NCBI RefSeq assembly: GCF_003287935.1
Contig: NZ_CP030287.1
Coordinates: forward strand, 2,198,267 to 2,262,266
DNA from: Streptomyces sp. ICC1
Lineage (GTDB): Bacteria; Actinomycetota; Actinomycetes; Streptomycetales; Streptomycetaceae
DNA length: 64,000 nucleotides
Direction of reading: 5' to 3'
Position 1 is the stretch's first letter. Each line of letters starts with the position of its first letter. The position numbers and the translations under genes were made by a program. A model generated the notes under the pieces. It did not search any database and had not been told where the DNA came from. It worked only from the letters and a program-made list of their open reading frames with translations. This document shows positions 34,741-45,737 of this stretch, in pieces.

Positions 34741-35976
34741 TCAGGACAGGCGGACCGGGAGGTCGAAGAGGTCGTTCTGGGTGAGGATCGGCTTGTTGCG
34801 CAGGTCCTGGGGGGACACGGCCAGGGCGAGGTCCGGGAAGCGGGCGTACAGCGCCGGGAGGGCGACCAGGGCCTCCAGGCGGGACAGGGCCGCGCCGGGG
34901 CAGACGTGGGGGCCGTGGCCGAAGGAGATGTGGCGGTTCGGGGTGCGGGTGACGTCGAACTCGCCCGCCGTCTCGCCGAACTGGGCCTCGTCGCGGCCGA
35001 GGGCGCCGAAGGAGACGATCAGGCCCTCGCCCTTGGGCAGGATCCAATCGCCGACCTCCACGTCCTCGGTGGCGAAGCGGATCAGGACGTGCGAGGTGGG
35101 GCTGGACCAGCGCAGGGTCTCCTCGATGACGTTCTCCCAGGAGACGTCGCCCTTCAGCACGAGGGCGCGCTGCTCGGGGTGGCTCTCCAGGGCGACGACC
35201 GCGTTGACGATCAGGCTGATGGTGGTCTCGTGGCCGGCGGCGACGATCAGCTGGAGGGTGTTGGTGATCTCCTCCGTGGTGAGGTGGTCACCGTCCTCCG
35301 AGGCCTCGATGAGGGCGCTGGTGAGGTCGTCGCCCGGGTTCTCGCGCTTGGACTCGACGATGCGCGAGAACAGCGCGCCGAGGTCCGCCATCATCTGCGG
35401 GACTTCCTCGGGCAGCGTCTGCGTCGAGAAGAACTTCTCGAACAGGGCCTTCAGGCGCGGGTGTTCCTCGGCGTCGACGCCCATCAGGTCGCTGATGACG
35501 TTCATCGGAAGCGGGTACGCGAACTGCGCCTTGAGGTCCACCGTCTCGCCGGCCGGCAGCGCGGCGAGCTTGTCCAGCATGCCCGTGGTCAGCGCCTCGA
35601 TGCCGGCGCGCAGCTTCTCCACCCGGCGTACGGTCAGGGCCTGCGCGACCAGGGTGCGCAGCCGGCGGTGGTCCTCGCCGTCCACGGTCAGCATCGAGCG
35701 GCCGGGGTTGGCGAGGCCGATCAGCGGCCAGTCCAGCGGGATCTCGCCGCGCTGCCAGGCGCCCCAGACGTCGATGTCCTTGACGACGCGCGGGTCGGTG
35801 AGCAGCTTGCGGGCCTCGGCGTGGCGCGTGACGGCGTACACGGTGACGTCGCCGGGCAGGACCACCTGGACCAGCGGGCCGGCGGCGCGCAGGGCGGCGC
35901 TCTCGGCGGCGAGGTCCGCGACGAAGGGGTCGAGGGTGATGGCCGCGGGGCCGGTGTGGTCGATCGGGCACGTCAT
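34741..35976 (-). CDS. Cytochrome P450, CYP154-type
   Basis: 411 residues, soluble bacterial P450. I-helix AAGHETTIS, K-helix ExxR in EETLRWSSP, heme-binding FGHGPHVCPGAAL with the cysteine ligand. The ATG overlaps the stop of the upstream P450 gene (ATGA). CYP154 enzymes of Streptomyces hydroxylate steroids, macrolides or flavonoids, and the CYP157-CYP154 pair normally ends a conservon (cvnABCD) operon. No conservon genes are present here, and no ferredoxin gene is adjacent, so redox partners must come from elsewhere. The substrate is unknown. Confidence 0.92.
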   Translation of the reverse strand: MTCPIDHTGPAAITLDPFVADLAAESAALRAAGPLVQVVLPGDVTVYAVTRHAEARKLLTDPRVVKDIDVWGAWQRGEIPLDWPLIGLANPGRSMLTVDGEDHRRLRTLVAQALTVRRVEKLRAGIEALTTGMLDKLAALPAGETVDLKAQFAYPLPMNVISDLMGVDAEEHPRLKALFEKFFSTQTLPEEVPQMMADLGALFSRIVESKRENPGDDLTSALIEASEDGDHLTTEEITNTLQLIVAAGHETTISLIVNAVVALESHPEQRALVLKGDVSWENVIEETLRWSSPTSHVLIRFATEDVEVGDWILPKGEGLIVSFGALGRDEAQFGETAGEFDVTRTPNRHISFGHGPHVCPGAALSRLEALVALPALYARFPDLALAVSPQDLRNKPILTQNDLFDLPVRLS

Positions 35977-37124
35977 CGGGTGGCTCCAAGGGCGGGGGTC
36001 GGCGTGTAGGTCACGGGAAGGGCGGTGAGGCCGCGCAGCCAGGGCGAGGGGCGGCGGGCCAGGTCTGCGGCGGGCACGGCGAGGTCGACGTCGGGCAGCC
36101 GGTCGAGGAGCACCTCGATGCCGGTGCGCGCGATGACCTCGGCGACCTCCTGGGCGGGGAAGGGGCAGCGGTGTTCGCCGTGCCCGAAGGAGAAGAAGGC
36201 GTTGTTGCCGCCGGTGAGGGCGCCGGCGTCGGTGCGCACGTGGGGGTCGCCGTTGGCGGCGCCGATCCCGAGCAGGACGAGGTCGCCGCGGCCGATGCGC
36301 TGTCCGCCGAGGTTGGTGTCGCGGGAGGTCCAGCGGCCGGCCACGTTCTGGGTGGGGGTGTCCTCCCACAGCACCTCGTTCATGGCCTCGCCGACGCTGT
36401 GCCGGCCGCCCGCGAGGGAGGCGGCGAAGCGGTCGTCGGTGAGCATGAGGCGCAGGGAGTTGCCGATCCAGTCGGCGGTGGGCTGGTGGCCGGCGGCCAT
36501 CATCACCATGAGGTCCTGGGCGACCTCCTCGACGGTGAAGCCGGCCTGGTTGGCGAGCATCCGGGAGGCCACGTCGGGGCCGGGCTCGGCCAGTTTGGCG
36601 GCGAGCAGCCCGAACATCGACTCGGCGAGGTGGCGCTGGCCCTCCAGGGCGCCCGCCCGCCCGTTGATCATGTCGTTCATGGCGGTGACGAGGCCGGGGC
36701 CCTGGGCGTCGGAGAAGCCGTAGATGCGGGCGAGGACGCGCAGCGGCAGCAGCATGGCGTACTCGCCGACGATGTCGCAGGAGCCCCTGCCGCACAGGTG
36801 GTCGATCAGTTCGTCGGCGAACCGCTCGGCGTGGCCCTTGAGTTCGAAGGGGTCGACGGATTCGAGGGCTTCGGAGATGACGGCGGCGCGTTCCCGGTGG
36901 CGTTCGCCGACGGTGTAGAGGATCGAGGGCTGCTTGCGGCCGATCATGGGGAGCAGCGGCCAGTCGGCGGGGATGCGGTCCCACTGGTTCCACAGGTCGG
37001 AGTCCCGGGAGAAGAGCACCGGGTCGCTGGTGACCTGGTGCAGTTCGCGGTAGCCGAGGACCAGCCAGGCCGGGACGTCGCCGTCGAGGACGACCGGGGC
37101 GACGGCGCCGTGGTCGCGGCGCAT
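35973..37124 (-). CDS. Cytochrome P450, CYP157-type without the ExxR arginine, N-terminus damaged
   Basis: 383 residues from the first ATG. Heme motif FGHGEHRCPFPAQ and I-helix MAAGHQPTAD are intact. The K-helix reads AMNEVLWEDT, so the ExxR arginine is replaced by Trp; this substitution is a known peculiarity of CYP157 (EQSLW in CYP157C1). Coding similarity continues upstream of the ATG (SPEHQPVYLGGPRFQTDPVE, to about 37205) with no ATG, GTG or TTG in frame before a stop. The normal start region therefore seems lost by rearrangement. The stop overlaps the CYP154 start, so the genes are coupled. Confidence 0.85.
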   Translation of the reverse strand: MRRDHGAVAPVVLDGDVPAWLVLGYRELHQVTSDPVLFSRDSDLWNQWDRIPADWPLLPMIGRKQPSILYTVGERHRERAAVISEALESVDPFELKGHAERFADELIDHLCGRGSCDIVGEYAMLLPLRVLARIYGFSDAQGPGLVTAMNDMINGRAGALEGQRHLAESMFGLLAAKLAEPGPDVASRMLANQAGFTVEEVAQDLMVMMAAGHQPTADWIGNSLRLMLTDDRFAASLAGGRHSVGEAMNEVLWEDTPTQNVAGRWTSRDTNLGGQRIGRGDLVLLGIGAANGDPHVRTDAGALTGGNNAFFSFGHGEHRCPFPAQEVAEVIARTGIEVLLDRLPDVDLAVPAADLARRPSPWLRGLTALPVTYTPTPALGATR

Positions 37125-37705
37125 CTCCCGGTACAGCTCGACGGGGTCGGTCTGGAACCGGGGGCCGCCGAGGTAGACGGGCTGGTGCTCGGGACTCGCC
37201 GCCGAAACCCGCAGATTCTTCCACAGACGCCAGCGTCAACCACACATCGTCCGCGGCTACTTCGGCGGCCCGCACGTCCGCTACGTCCTGAACGAGAACC
37301 CTTTGAGTTTCTGATCAATATGAGCGTGAAGCGCCCCGCATTGGCTGCCAAACGTCTGAGAACCGGCCGGTGCTGGGCCGGCGGTAGGTCAATGGCGACG
37401 CTGGCCGCGATGGGGATAGCGGCGGCCGGGGATTGAGCGGGCGCTGGTTGCTGCCCCTCAGTCAGGGAGCGCCCGGCCGGAACGCAGAGTTCAGCAGAGT
37501 GGGGCACCTGGGGTGCTTCGCCTGTGAATTCGGCGGTCCGGTGGTGGGGTGGCGCGAGCGTCTCGCTGTGAGAGTGTCCGGCTGCCTGAGGATGGACCAC
37601 GCAGATAATGGAAGTGATCGTCACCGCGGTGAGAATGCAGACGGCCAGCGCGCTCCGCATTCGACCATTTGCAGCGCAGAGAATCTTGAGAGGGTGGAAC
37701 GGCAC
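36944..37705 (-). CDS. Small exported protein whose frame runs on into CYP157
   Basis: A GTG at 37705 with an ideal GGAGG begins a plausible product: hydrophobic helix SALAVCILTAVTITSIICVV, then a His-rich segment (HSHSETLAPPHHRTAEF), a Cys in ELCVPAG and an Ala/Pro tail to about FTLILIRNSKG (37310). Beyond this the frame continues with low-complexity Arg/Ser sequence overlapping CYP157 coding in another frame, to 36944. The natural end was probably replaced by the same rearrangement that damaged CYP157. Probably a one-helix extracytoplasmic protein; family not recognised. Confidence 0.5.
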   Translation of the reverse strand: MPFHPLKILCAANGRMRSALAVCILTAVTITSIICVVHPQAAGHSHSETLAPPHHRTAEFTGEAPQVPHSAELCVPAGRSLTEGQQPAPAQSPAAAIPIAASVAIDLPPAQHRPVLRRLAANAGRFTLILIRNSKGSRSGRSGRAGRRSSRGRCVVDAGVCGRICGFRRRVPSTSPSTSAAPGSRPTPSSCTGRCAATTAPSPRSSSTATSRPGWSSATANCTRSPATRCSSPGTPTCGTSGTASPPTGRCSP

Positions 37706-37918
37706 AGTTCCTCCGTGCGGTGCCCCTTCTCGTTAACTCCGAAGAAGGAAGCAGACAGAGATCGATCAGGTCGGGGAGGTGCCGTCGACAGTCCCGTTCA
37801 GATTTATGAACCGTATGGGTGCGGGGGGTCCGATTCCACCGGACGCACCGAAGATGGCGGCTGATTTCAGCCACAGAGTTCAACGGGGTGTCGACCAGCT
37901 TGAGGAGAGACCCAAGAC

Positions 37919-38365
37919 CTAGATCCGCAGGACCGCCGGCCCTCTTGAGGCCGCCGAGGACGGAGAGTTCGCCCGGTTGCCGGTCGCAGGGGACTGGTGC
38001 GAGACCTGACCGCAGCACATGCCATCACCGAGAACATCCGAACAGGCAATCTGCGCGGCAGCACCCTGTTGTGACTGTCCAGGCATGCACTGCTCGGCCG
38101 GATGTTCCGACGATTCTGCGGCGACTTCATTCACCACTGCAGGGGACTGGACCGCAGCCTGCGAAATCTCGACGGTATCGGCAGGTGCATGGCTGGAATT
38201 CGATACTGCCATGGACGGGCCGGTGGAGTGGTGCGGAGAATTCTCGGCGCTGACGCCGTGTGAGTACACCAGGCCGAGCATCAGCAGGGTCAGCCAAAGG
38301 GCGCGCAGCGGACCAGTGGACACCTGGGTCCGCAGAACACCGATGGGTGACCGCGCCGTAATCAT
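37919..38365 (-). CDS. DUF6153-like small membrane protein
   Basis: 148 residues from an ATG at 38365. One membrane helix near the N-terminus (LRALWLTLLMLGLVYSHGVS), then an external segment with His (SPHHSTG) and cysteines (AEQCMPGQ, IACSDVLGDGMCCG). The layout fits the DUF6153 group of Streptomyces one-helix proteins, often next to other His/Cys-rich exported proteins; metal binding is a guess. It lies 213 bp upstream of, and parallel to, the small exported protein at 37705. Confidence 0.6.
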   Translation of the reverse strand: MITARSPIGVLRTQVSTGPLRALWLTLLMLGLVYSHGVSAENSPHHSTGPSMAVSNSSHAPADTVEISQAAVQSPAVVNEVAAESSEHPAEQCMPGQSQQGAAAQIACSDVLGDGMCCGQVSHQSPATGNRANSPSSAASRGPAVLRI

Positions 38366-38685
38366 GCCGTGATCGTAGCCGATTCCGCAGCCCCGACTGC
38401 AACTGCCCTCTGAGTGGGGCGAGTCAGCGAAGGCGTGCGAGGGTGAGGCGTGACGCGAACCGGCCGAAGAGGGGCAGGATTCCGGCCGAATAGCTACCGC
38501 GAAGGGGCCGGCTACCCTCTCGGAGCCGACTTCGATCCGTGCGTTCCGTGAGAGGGCAGAAGTCTGGGTGATGGGCATGCCTGGGTCGGATGGCCTGGCG
38601 CGTGCGATTGGGGCCAACGGCCATTGAGAACATGGCAGGGGCCCGAGCCGCGCGTACGCTGCCCGGGCCGGCGGATCATCGGTGC
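38366..38685. other. Intergenic stretch, no gene seen
   Basis: 320 bp between the DUF6153-like start and the phytase stop. Short frames exist on both strands, but none has a ribosome site with protein-like composition. The promoter of the DUF6153-like gene should be at its left end. Confidence 0.4.
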
Positions 38686-39719
38686 TCAGGCGAAGTGCGC
38701 GGTGATGCGCTGGAGCGGGACGAACTTGAAGTTCTGGTTACCGCTGCTGCCCGGGGTGCCGTTGGAGCCGTCCTGGCAGATGAAGACGCCCTGGGGGAAG
38801 GCCGGGCCGAGGTTGGCGGCGGTTGCGTCGATGCCGTCGGTGTCCTCGCAGTCGTCGGCCGCGGTGCCGTTGGCGACGGAGAAGCGGCCGACGTAGGCGC
38901 GGGTGGTGCGGTCGTAGACGGTGAAGTCGTCGCTGCCCTGGGAGGAGACGTAGATGCGGTTGCCGGCGGCGGCGATGCCCTCCGCGTCGGCGGTGATGTG
39001 GCCGCCGGCCCCGGTCGAGTCGAGCTTGGTGCGCAAGGTGCCGGCGGTGGGTTCGGCGCCGTACACCCAGACGCCGACGTCCTCCTCGCCGAGGTAGAGC
39101 TTGCCGGTGGTCTCGTCGGCGTAGCAGCCCTCGACGGCGGATCCCGCGTCCCACAGGCGTACAGAGGTCGCGGTCACGGAGTCGCCGTTCACGGCCAGCT
39201 CCCACTGCTCGACGCGGCCTGAGGTGGAGTTGGGGAAGGCGTACAGCTTCCCGGAGGCCGGGGAGGTATAGAGGCAGATGCCGTGGGCGGTGACCTCGGT
39301 GGGTACGTCCTTCAGGCGCTTGAGCTGCCGGGTCGCCGGGTCGCCGGGTCGATGCGGTAGATGTGCATGGCGCCGTTGCCGCCGGCGGCCTCGTCGTCCG
39401 CGGAGACGACGATGTTGCCGCGCAGGTCGACGTTGTTGCCGTAGTCGCCGGCGATCCGCTGGATCCTGGTGCCGGACAGGTCGTAGACCTCCAGTGCGCC
39501 CTTCTTGTCCGTGGCGACGACCACGGACTTGGCGGGGTCGGTCGGGTGGACCCAGCTCGCCGGGTCGTCGGCGGCGTCCCCACTGTGCGAGACCGGCGCG
39601 GTCTCTACGCTCGCGGTGACGGAGACGGAGGCCGCGTGCGCGGGCGCGGCCGGTATGGCCAGGGCAGCCAACGCGACAGCGGGAAGGGCGGCCGTACGGA
39701 CAGAAACGGCGAAGGACAC
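38686..39719 (-). pseudogene. Secreted beta-propeller phytase, frameshifted
   Basis: A GTG at 39719 with GGAAGGGA begins a signal peptide (ALPAVALAALAIPAAPAHAA) and the phytase start (DDPASWVHPTDPAKSVVVAT, VYDLSGTRIQRI). At the repeat 39328-39351 the frame is lost after MHIYRIDPATR. The rest (QLKRLKDVPTEVTAHGICLY to NQNFKFVPLQRITAHFA) is in another frame. Removing one 8-bp repeat unit rejoins the two as RIDPATRQLKR. The full protein would be about 340 residues, the normal size for a calcium-dependent phytate-degrading propeller. Inactive as sequenced, possibly reversibly. Confidence 0.85.
39328..39351. repeat. Three 8-bp tandem repeats causing the phytase frameshift
   Basis: CCGGGTCG is repeated three times. 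Two copies would give an intact phytase frame; the third shifts it by 8 bases. This is a slipped-strand mutation. Confidence 0.9.
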
Positions 39720-39839
39720 CGGGTTTCCCTTCCATTGCGAATGCTGGACAGGGGGAGGGTAGGGAAGTGTTGCGAGCGTGGTGTGAACGGGAGTTGAACC
39801 GGCTGCGGCCGACCGCCCGGGCCGCGTGAACGCGGCCTG

Positions 39840-40415
39840 GCGAGGATTCGGTGCCGGTTCTTCCACACGGTGGCGACTGACGGGCGCGGGATGCCGCCCG
39901 GGCCGTCGGGCCAGTGGGAGGCGAGGTTCTCGGTGGTGGAGCCGTCGGCCTCGCCGGGGTGCTGGGCGGTGATGAGGATGCGGTCGCCCGTGACGATCGG
40001 GCCGCCGGTCTCGGCGGCCTTGGGGACGGTGAGGAACTGCTTGACGTGACCCCGCTCCGGGCCCTTGACCGGGACGGCGAAGAGGCCGTCGTTGGAGCCG
40101 AGGGCACCGCCGTCGGTGGCGAGCCACAGGTTGCCGTGCTCGTCGAAGGCAATGGTGTCCGGGCCGGAGATGGCGCTGACCTGGGACTTGTCGTAGCCCG
40201 CGAAGTACGCCGAGGGGCCGGCGGGGCTGCCACAGACCAGCATCAGGCGCCCGCGGAAGGTCTTGGCGGCGGCGTCAGAGCGGTGCTCGTCGAGCTCCAG
40301 GATGTGGCCGTGCTTGTTGCCCTTGCAGGGGTTGCCCTCGTCCGGGCCGGCCTTGCCGGTGGCACCGCGTCGCACTCCTCGCTGTGCTCTCCGTTGCGGC
40401 CACCTGCTTCGCCCT
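39840..40415 (-). pseudogene. PhoX-type alkaline phosphatase (DUF839), C-terminal fragment
   Basis: The minus strand reads the last quarter of a PhoX phosphatase: GKAGPDEGNPCKGNKHGHIL, SAYFAGYDKSQVSAISGPDT, AFDEHGNLWLATDGGALG, HVKQFLTVPKAAETGGPIVT, ASHWPDGPGGIPRPSVATVW. Upstream similarity (VAATESTARSA) is in another frame and stops near 40415. The calcium/iron-binding N-terminal three quarters is missing, and the frame runs past the expected stop. With the adjacent broken phytase this was a phosphate-scavenging pair. Confidence 0.8.
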
Positions 40416-42537
<2,122 letters not shown>

Positions 42538-42548
<11 letters not shown>

Positions 42549-43335
42549 CGTCCTCGTGGGCAAGTGGTTCGATCGGGTCCGGCTCGGTCATGGGCGGAAC
42601 ATCCCGCTTTTCCTCCACGTCCGGCCGCGCGAACAGGATCGGCACGGGCTGGTCGCCCGCGTCGAAGCTGACGTGCTCCGGCGCCGCGACCTGCTGTGGA
42701 ACAGCGCTGAGCCTACGCCGGGTCGGCGTCGCAGGCAGGGGCAGGGGTTCGGGTGCGACGACCCAGTCGAGACTGCCCTGATCGTCGAGGAGGGAGGCCA
42801 CGCCCCAGTACGGCTTGAGCAGGCCATGGGGGTTACAGGCGTACGGGACCAGCACCAGACGGGTGCCTTCGGGGAGGGCCGCCAGTTTGGGTCGCACCTC
42901 GACAGGGCCGTGGCCGAGATCCGCGTCGTCGAAGAGCGCGGCCTGGCGGGGCTCGGGGGCGAAGGTGAACAGCTCGCGGACGAACGGGCCAACGGAGGGC
43001 AGTTTCGCCTGGTGGACGCTGATGTCCTCGGTCGCGAAGCGGAACGGGTAGAGCAGCCCACGCTCGAGGTGGACGAGGTTGAAGGGGAAGCCGTTCGGCT
43101 TGAAGACTGTCGCCCCTTCGACGTCCTCGAACTGACGGGCCACCTGGCGGTACGAACCGGGCCAACGGGTCCAGCCGTAGGGGTGGTTGCTCTCGACATC
43201 GCCCTCGTGTTGAGCGGCGCGAGCGTTCTCCTGCATGTCGACGAGCGCTTGGCCGAGACGGTCGCGTACGAGGTCGACCCGGTCCTTGCCGAACAGGTCT
43301 ACAGTCCAAGGAGGTTGTGCGTGGTTCACGTTCAC
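42538..43335 (-). CDS. Unknown protein encoded with the XRE-ImmA protease
   Basis: 265 residues from a GTG with GGAAGG five bases upstream. Soluble. An N-terminal half with many aromatics (NHPYGWTRWPGSYRQVARQF, GLLYPFRFATEDISVHQ), a middle GTRLVLVPYACNPHG, and an acidic Pro-rich C-terminus. I recognise no domain. The stop overlaps the XRE-ImmA start, so the pair acts together, perhaps as toxin-antitoxin, phage-defence or stress-response module. It is followed upstream by a 52-codon ORF with a strong ribosome site. Confidence 0.8.
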
Positions 43336-43384
43336 CGGTCCTTCCCGATGAAGCACTTCCGAATGAAGCACAAGAACACGCTCG

Positions 43385-43543
43385 CTACTTTAGTTTGTCT
43401 CCACTATTTTGCACAACGTGATCCGCCCCTGCGGTGTCCAGGACCACCGCGGCCACGCTCAGAACGCTCAGGAGACCGCCTTGCTCGGAGGGAACCACTC
43501 TCGCTGGGCCGGGCTGGGCCCGGAACGCCTCGGACGCGACCAT
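43385..43543 (-). CDS. 52-residue peptide upstream of the XRE-ImmA operon
   Basis: ATG at 43543 preceded by AAGGAGG at ideal spacing. The product begins MVASEAFRAQPGPARVV, has a hydrophobic core GGLLSVLSVAAVVLDTAG and a polar end HVVQNSGDKLK. It is parallel to and 49 bp upstream of the next gene, whose promoter overlaps its 3' end. Possibilities are a leader or signal peptide, a small antitoxin or a RiPP-like precursor; there is no modifying enzyme nearby. Function unknown. Confidence 0.6.
   Translation of the reverse strand: MVASEAFRAQPGPARVVPSEQGGLLSVLSVAAVVLDTAGADHVVQNSGDKLK
43387..43416 (-). promoter_or_regulatory. Promoter of the unknown protein/XRE-ImmA operon
   Basis: Minus strand TTGTGC-N18-TAAAGT in an A/T-rich island. 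Related repeats (ACTTTAG-TTTG and ACTATTTTG on plus) overlap it and may be the autoregulatory site of the XRE protein. The start codon lies about 50 bp downstream. Confidence 0.6.
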
Positions 43544-43947
43544 GACCGGACCTCCTTCACCCACTGAGGCGGGACTCGGACCCGGTGCTCCAGCCCCTCA
43601 CTCGCCCGTGTCGGCGCTCCTCCCATCCTTCTCCCGCCCCGCCCGGGCGGGGCGGTGCCTCCGTCAGCGGCTGCCTGGCGGGCAGGCCCCCAGGGCTGCG
43701 GCGTGTGGGCCGCCGCCCGGCGGAGGCGGCACGTCGAGAGCGGCTGGGTTCACGGCGCGGGCTGATCTCGTGGTGCGAACAGGACCGTCCGTGTAGCGTC
43801 AGCGCCAGCTGTCATGGTTCCGAAGTACCGGTCGCCCGTGAGCGCACGTTCACGGGCGACTTTGCTGTTCACAGTCTCTGAGGACCAGGGCGATCACCTC
43901 CGGCTCCCGTACGGTGCGGGACCGATTTCGAGTCCCTTGGAGGACAC
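43544..43947. other. Intergenic stretch before the cold-shock gene
   Basis: 400 bp with no recognised gene. The last 100 bases should contain the cold-shock promoter and leader. A short CGTGAGCGCACGTTCACG inverted repeat lies near 43836-43855. Confidence 0.45.
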
Positions 43948-44151
43948 ATGGCCAGCGGAACCGTGAAGTGGTTCAACTCGGAAAAGGGCTTCGGCTTCAT
44001 CGAGCAGGAGGGCGGCGGCCCGGACGTCTTCGCCCACTACTCGAACATCGCCAGCTCCGGCTTCCGTGAACTTCAGGAAGGTCAGAAGGTGAACTTCGAC
44101 GTTACTCAGGGCCAGAAGGGCCCCCAGGCGGAGAACATCACCCCCGCCTGA
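43948..44151 (+). CDS. Cold-shock protein (CspA family)
   Basis: 67 residues, a single cold-shock OB fold. RNA-binding motifs are intact: [17 protein letters not shown] (RNP1 GFGFI) and DVFAHYSNI (RNP2-like). Binds single-stranded RNA/DNA and melts RNA structure. GGAGG lies seven bases before the ATG. Monocistronic with a terminator downstream. Confidence 0.97.
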   Translation: MASGTVKWFNSEKGFGFIEQEGGGPDVFAHYSNIASSGFRELQEGQKVNFDVTQGQKGPQAENITPA

Positions 44152-44203
44152 GCCTTCCCTTGTCCTAACGGCGTGCTGCTGTGTCAGTGGCGTTGCCGGA
44201 TGA

Positions 44204-44240
44204 AAGCCCGGCCGGCCCGGTTTTGCGGGCCGGGCTCTTG
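44204..44240 (+). terminator. Cold-shock gene terminator
   Basis: A stem AGCCCGGCCGGCCCG / CGGGCCGGGCT with a small bulge and GTTTTG loop, followed by CTTG, 53 bp after the stop. Confidence 0.75.
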
Positions 44241-44639
44241 TAATGCACCCATGAGTCGGTTCCGGTCGCTGGACGGGAGCCTCTGGCGGGGGACGGCCGA
44301 CGTCCATCGCCGCGCAGTCACGTAACACTGCGGGGTACATCAGCGAGTGCGAGAGGCACGCCACAGGTGGCGGTTCATAGGTATCGCCAGGTCGGGGTCT
44401 CGTTCCGGGGGCGGGAACTGGTGGGACGACCACTGCCCTTCGGGGAGCGAGGGTGTGGACTGCTGATGGCTCTTCGCCGTCCCAGCGCGCTGCAGGTCGG
44501 TTCCGCCTCGTCGGCCGATGCGGGTGAGGGTTCCAGTCGCACGTGGTCGTGCGCCTTCGCTGGCAGATCGGCAGGAAGAGGTACGGCGTGATGGTGGCAC
44601 CCGACCGGATGGACATGCGTCTGCGGTCCCTGCGGCTGG
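44241..44639. other. 400-bp stretch without a supportable gene
   Basis: Short frames on both strands, none with a convincing start or family. It adjoins the M24 peptidase relic and may hold its degraded 5' part. Confidence 0.4.
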
Positions 44640-45123
44640 TGGAAGTGCAGCGGATGGCGATGGTCCGCTCCGGGCCACACACCGTGCTTTCGTCCAGCCA
44701 GGAACCGCCGGACCGCGTGATCGGCGAGGACGACATCGTCGTGGTGGATCTCGGTCCGCTCCTCGCCGGGCACGAGACGGATTTCGCTCGTACCGTCGTC
44801 CTCGGTGACGACCCGGGCAGGCATCAGCTCGTCGAAGACCTGGCCAGGGTGGGCGTGGCAGCCCGTGAGGCGTTCCTCAGGGATGACGGCATCACCGGCA
44901 GGCAGCTCCACGCCTAGGTGCGGGCCCTGGCCGCCAAGTCGAGCTGGGCGCTGGGTACTTGGTAGACCGGCCGCATGTGCGGTCAGGCCTTGGCCATCGG
45001 CTCCTCCGGTCTACAATCTGATTCCTTCGTCGGCCCAGACGCCCACTGGATTCTGGAGGTCCGGCTGGTCGACGAGTACCGCGGCTTCGGTGGTTCGTTC
45101 AAGCAGCTCCTTGACCTGGTCTG
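44640..45123 (+). pseudogene. M24 (Xaa-Pro) peptidase remnant
   Basis: Two pieces survive. 44650-44917 reads VRSGPHTVLSSSQEPPDRVI and GEDDIVVVDLGPLLAGHETD plus FARTVVLGDDPGRHQLVEDL to a premature stop. 45026-45123 reads VGPDAHWILEVRLVDEYRGF and GGSFKQLL, the C-terminal end. The two metal-binding aspartates (VVDLGP and ETDFART) remain but the His and Glu ligands between the pieces are gone. Confidence 0.75.
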
Positions 45124-45737
45124 ACCCCGCCGTCATCGCGCGACGGTGAGGGTGCGAGGCCGGGCACCTGGTACGGTGCGCAGCCCGCTGTGTGACGGCG
45201 GATGGTCAAGCGGTGTGGCGACCTCGGTTGTTGCGGTCCGGGCAGTGGAGGAGCTGCGCGATAGCCGGCCCCCAGCGCAGCTTGGTCACGGTCGACCCCG
45301 CACCGCGGGCCACGTGAGGCCGCCCCTGAGGGAGACGGCAGCCACTTGGGCGGGTCGTGGACCGCCTTGCTGCGCGCTGAGCCTACGCCGCCTTCCTTCT
45401 CCGCCGCCGGCCACATCCAGGCCCCAACTGGGTGCTGGGAGAAGTCCAACTCCCGGGCGGCGGCCCGACCTGTGGTCGATGCGCCGCGAACCGCGCCGCC
45501 CGGCCGACGCCTGAGCGACGGCCGGTCGGGGAAAGGGTCTGCCTCTTTCCTGGCCGTCGCCCACCGCAACCGCATCGAGAAGTAGGGGGAGTTCGGCCGG
45601 ACGTCGCCGGAAAGTACCCGACGCCCTCTGGCGGACGCGCGTAGACCTGCGGCAGCATCTCCCTTGCTCGATCGGCACCTCCGTTCCGCCTGCACCGCCG
45701 TCCCAACCGTCACGGTCATCAGCAGGAGGCCCTTCCG
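45124..45737. other. 614-bp stretch without a supportable gene
   Basis: Open frames are short or of shadow-like composition on both strands. The right end should carry the promoter of the M15-like gene; AGGAGG lies at 45724-45729. Confidence 0.45.
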
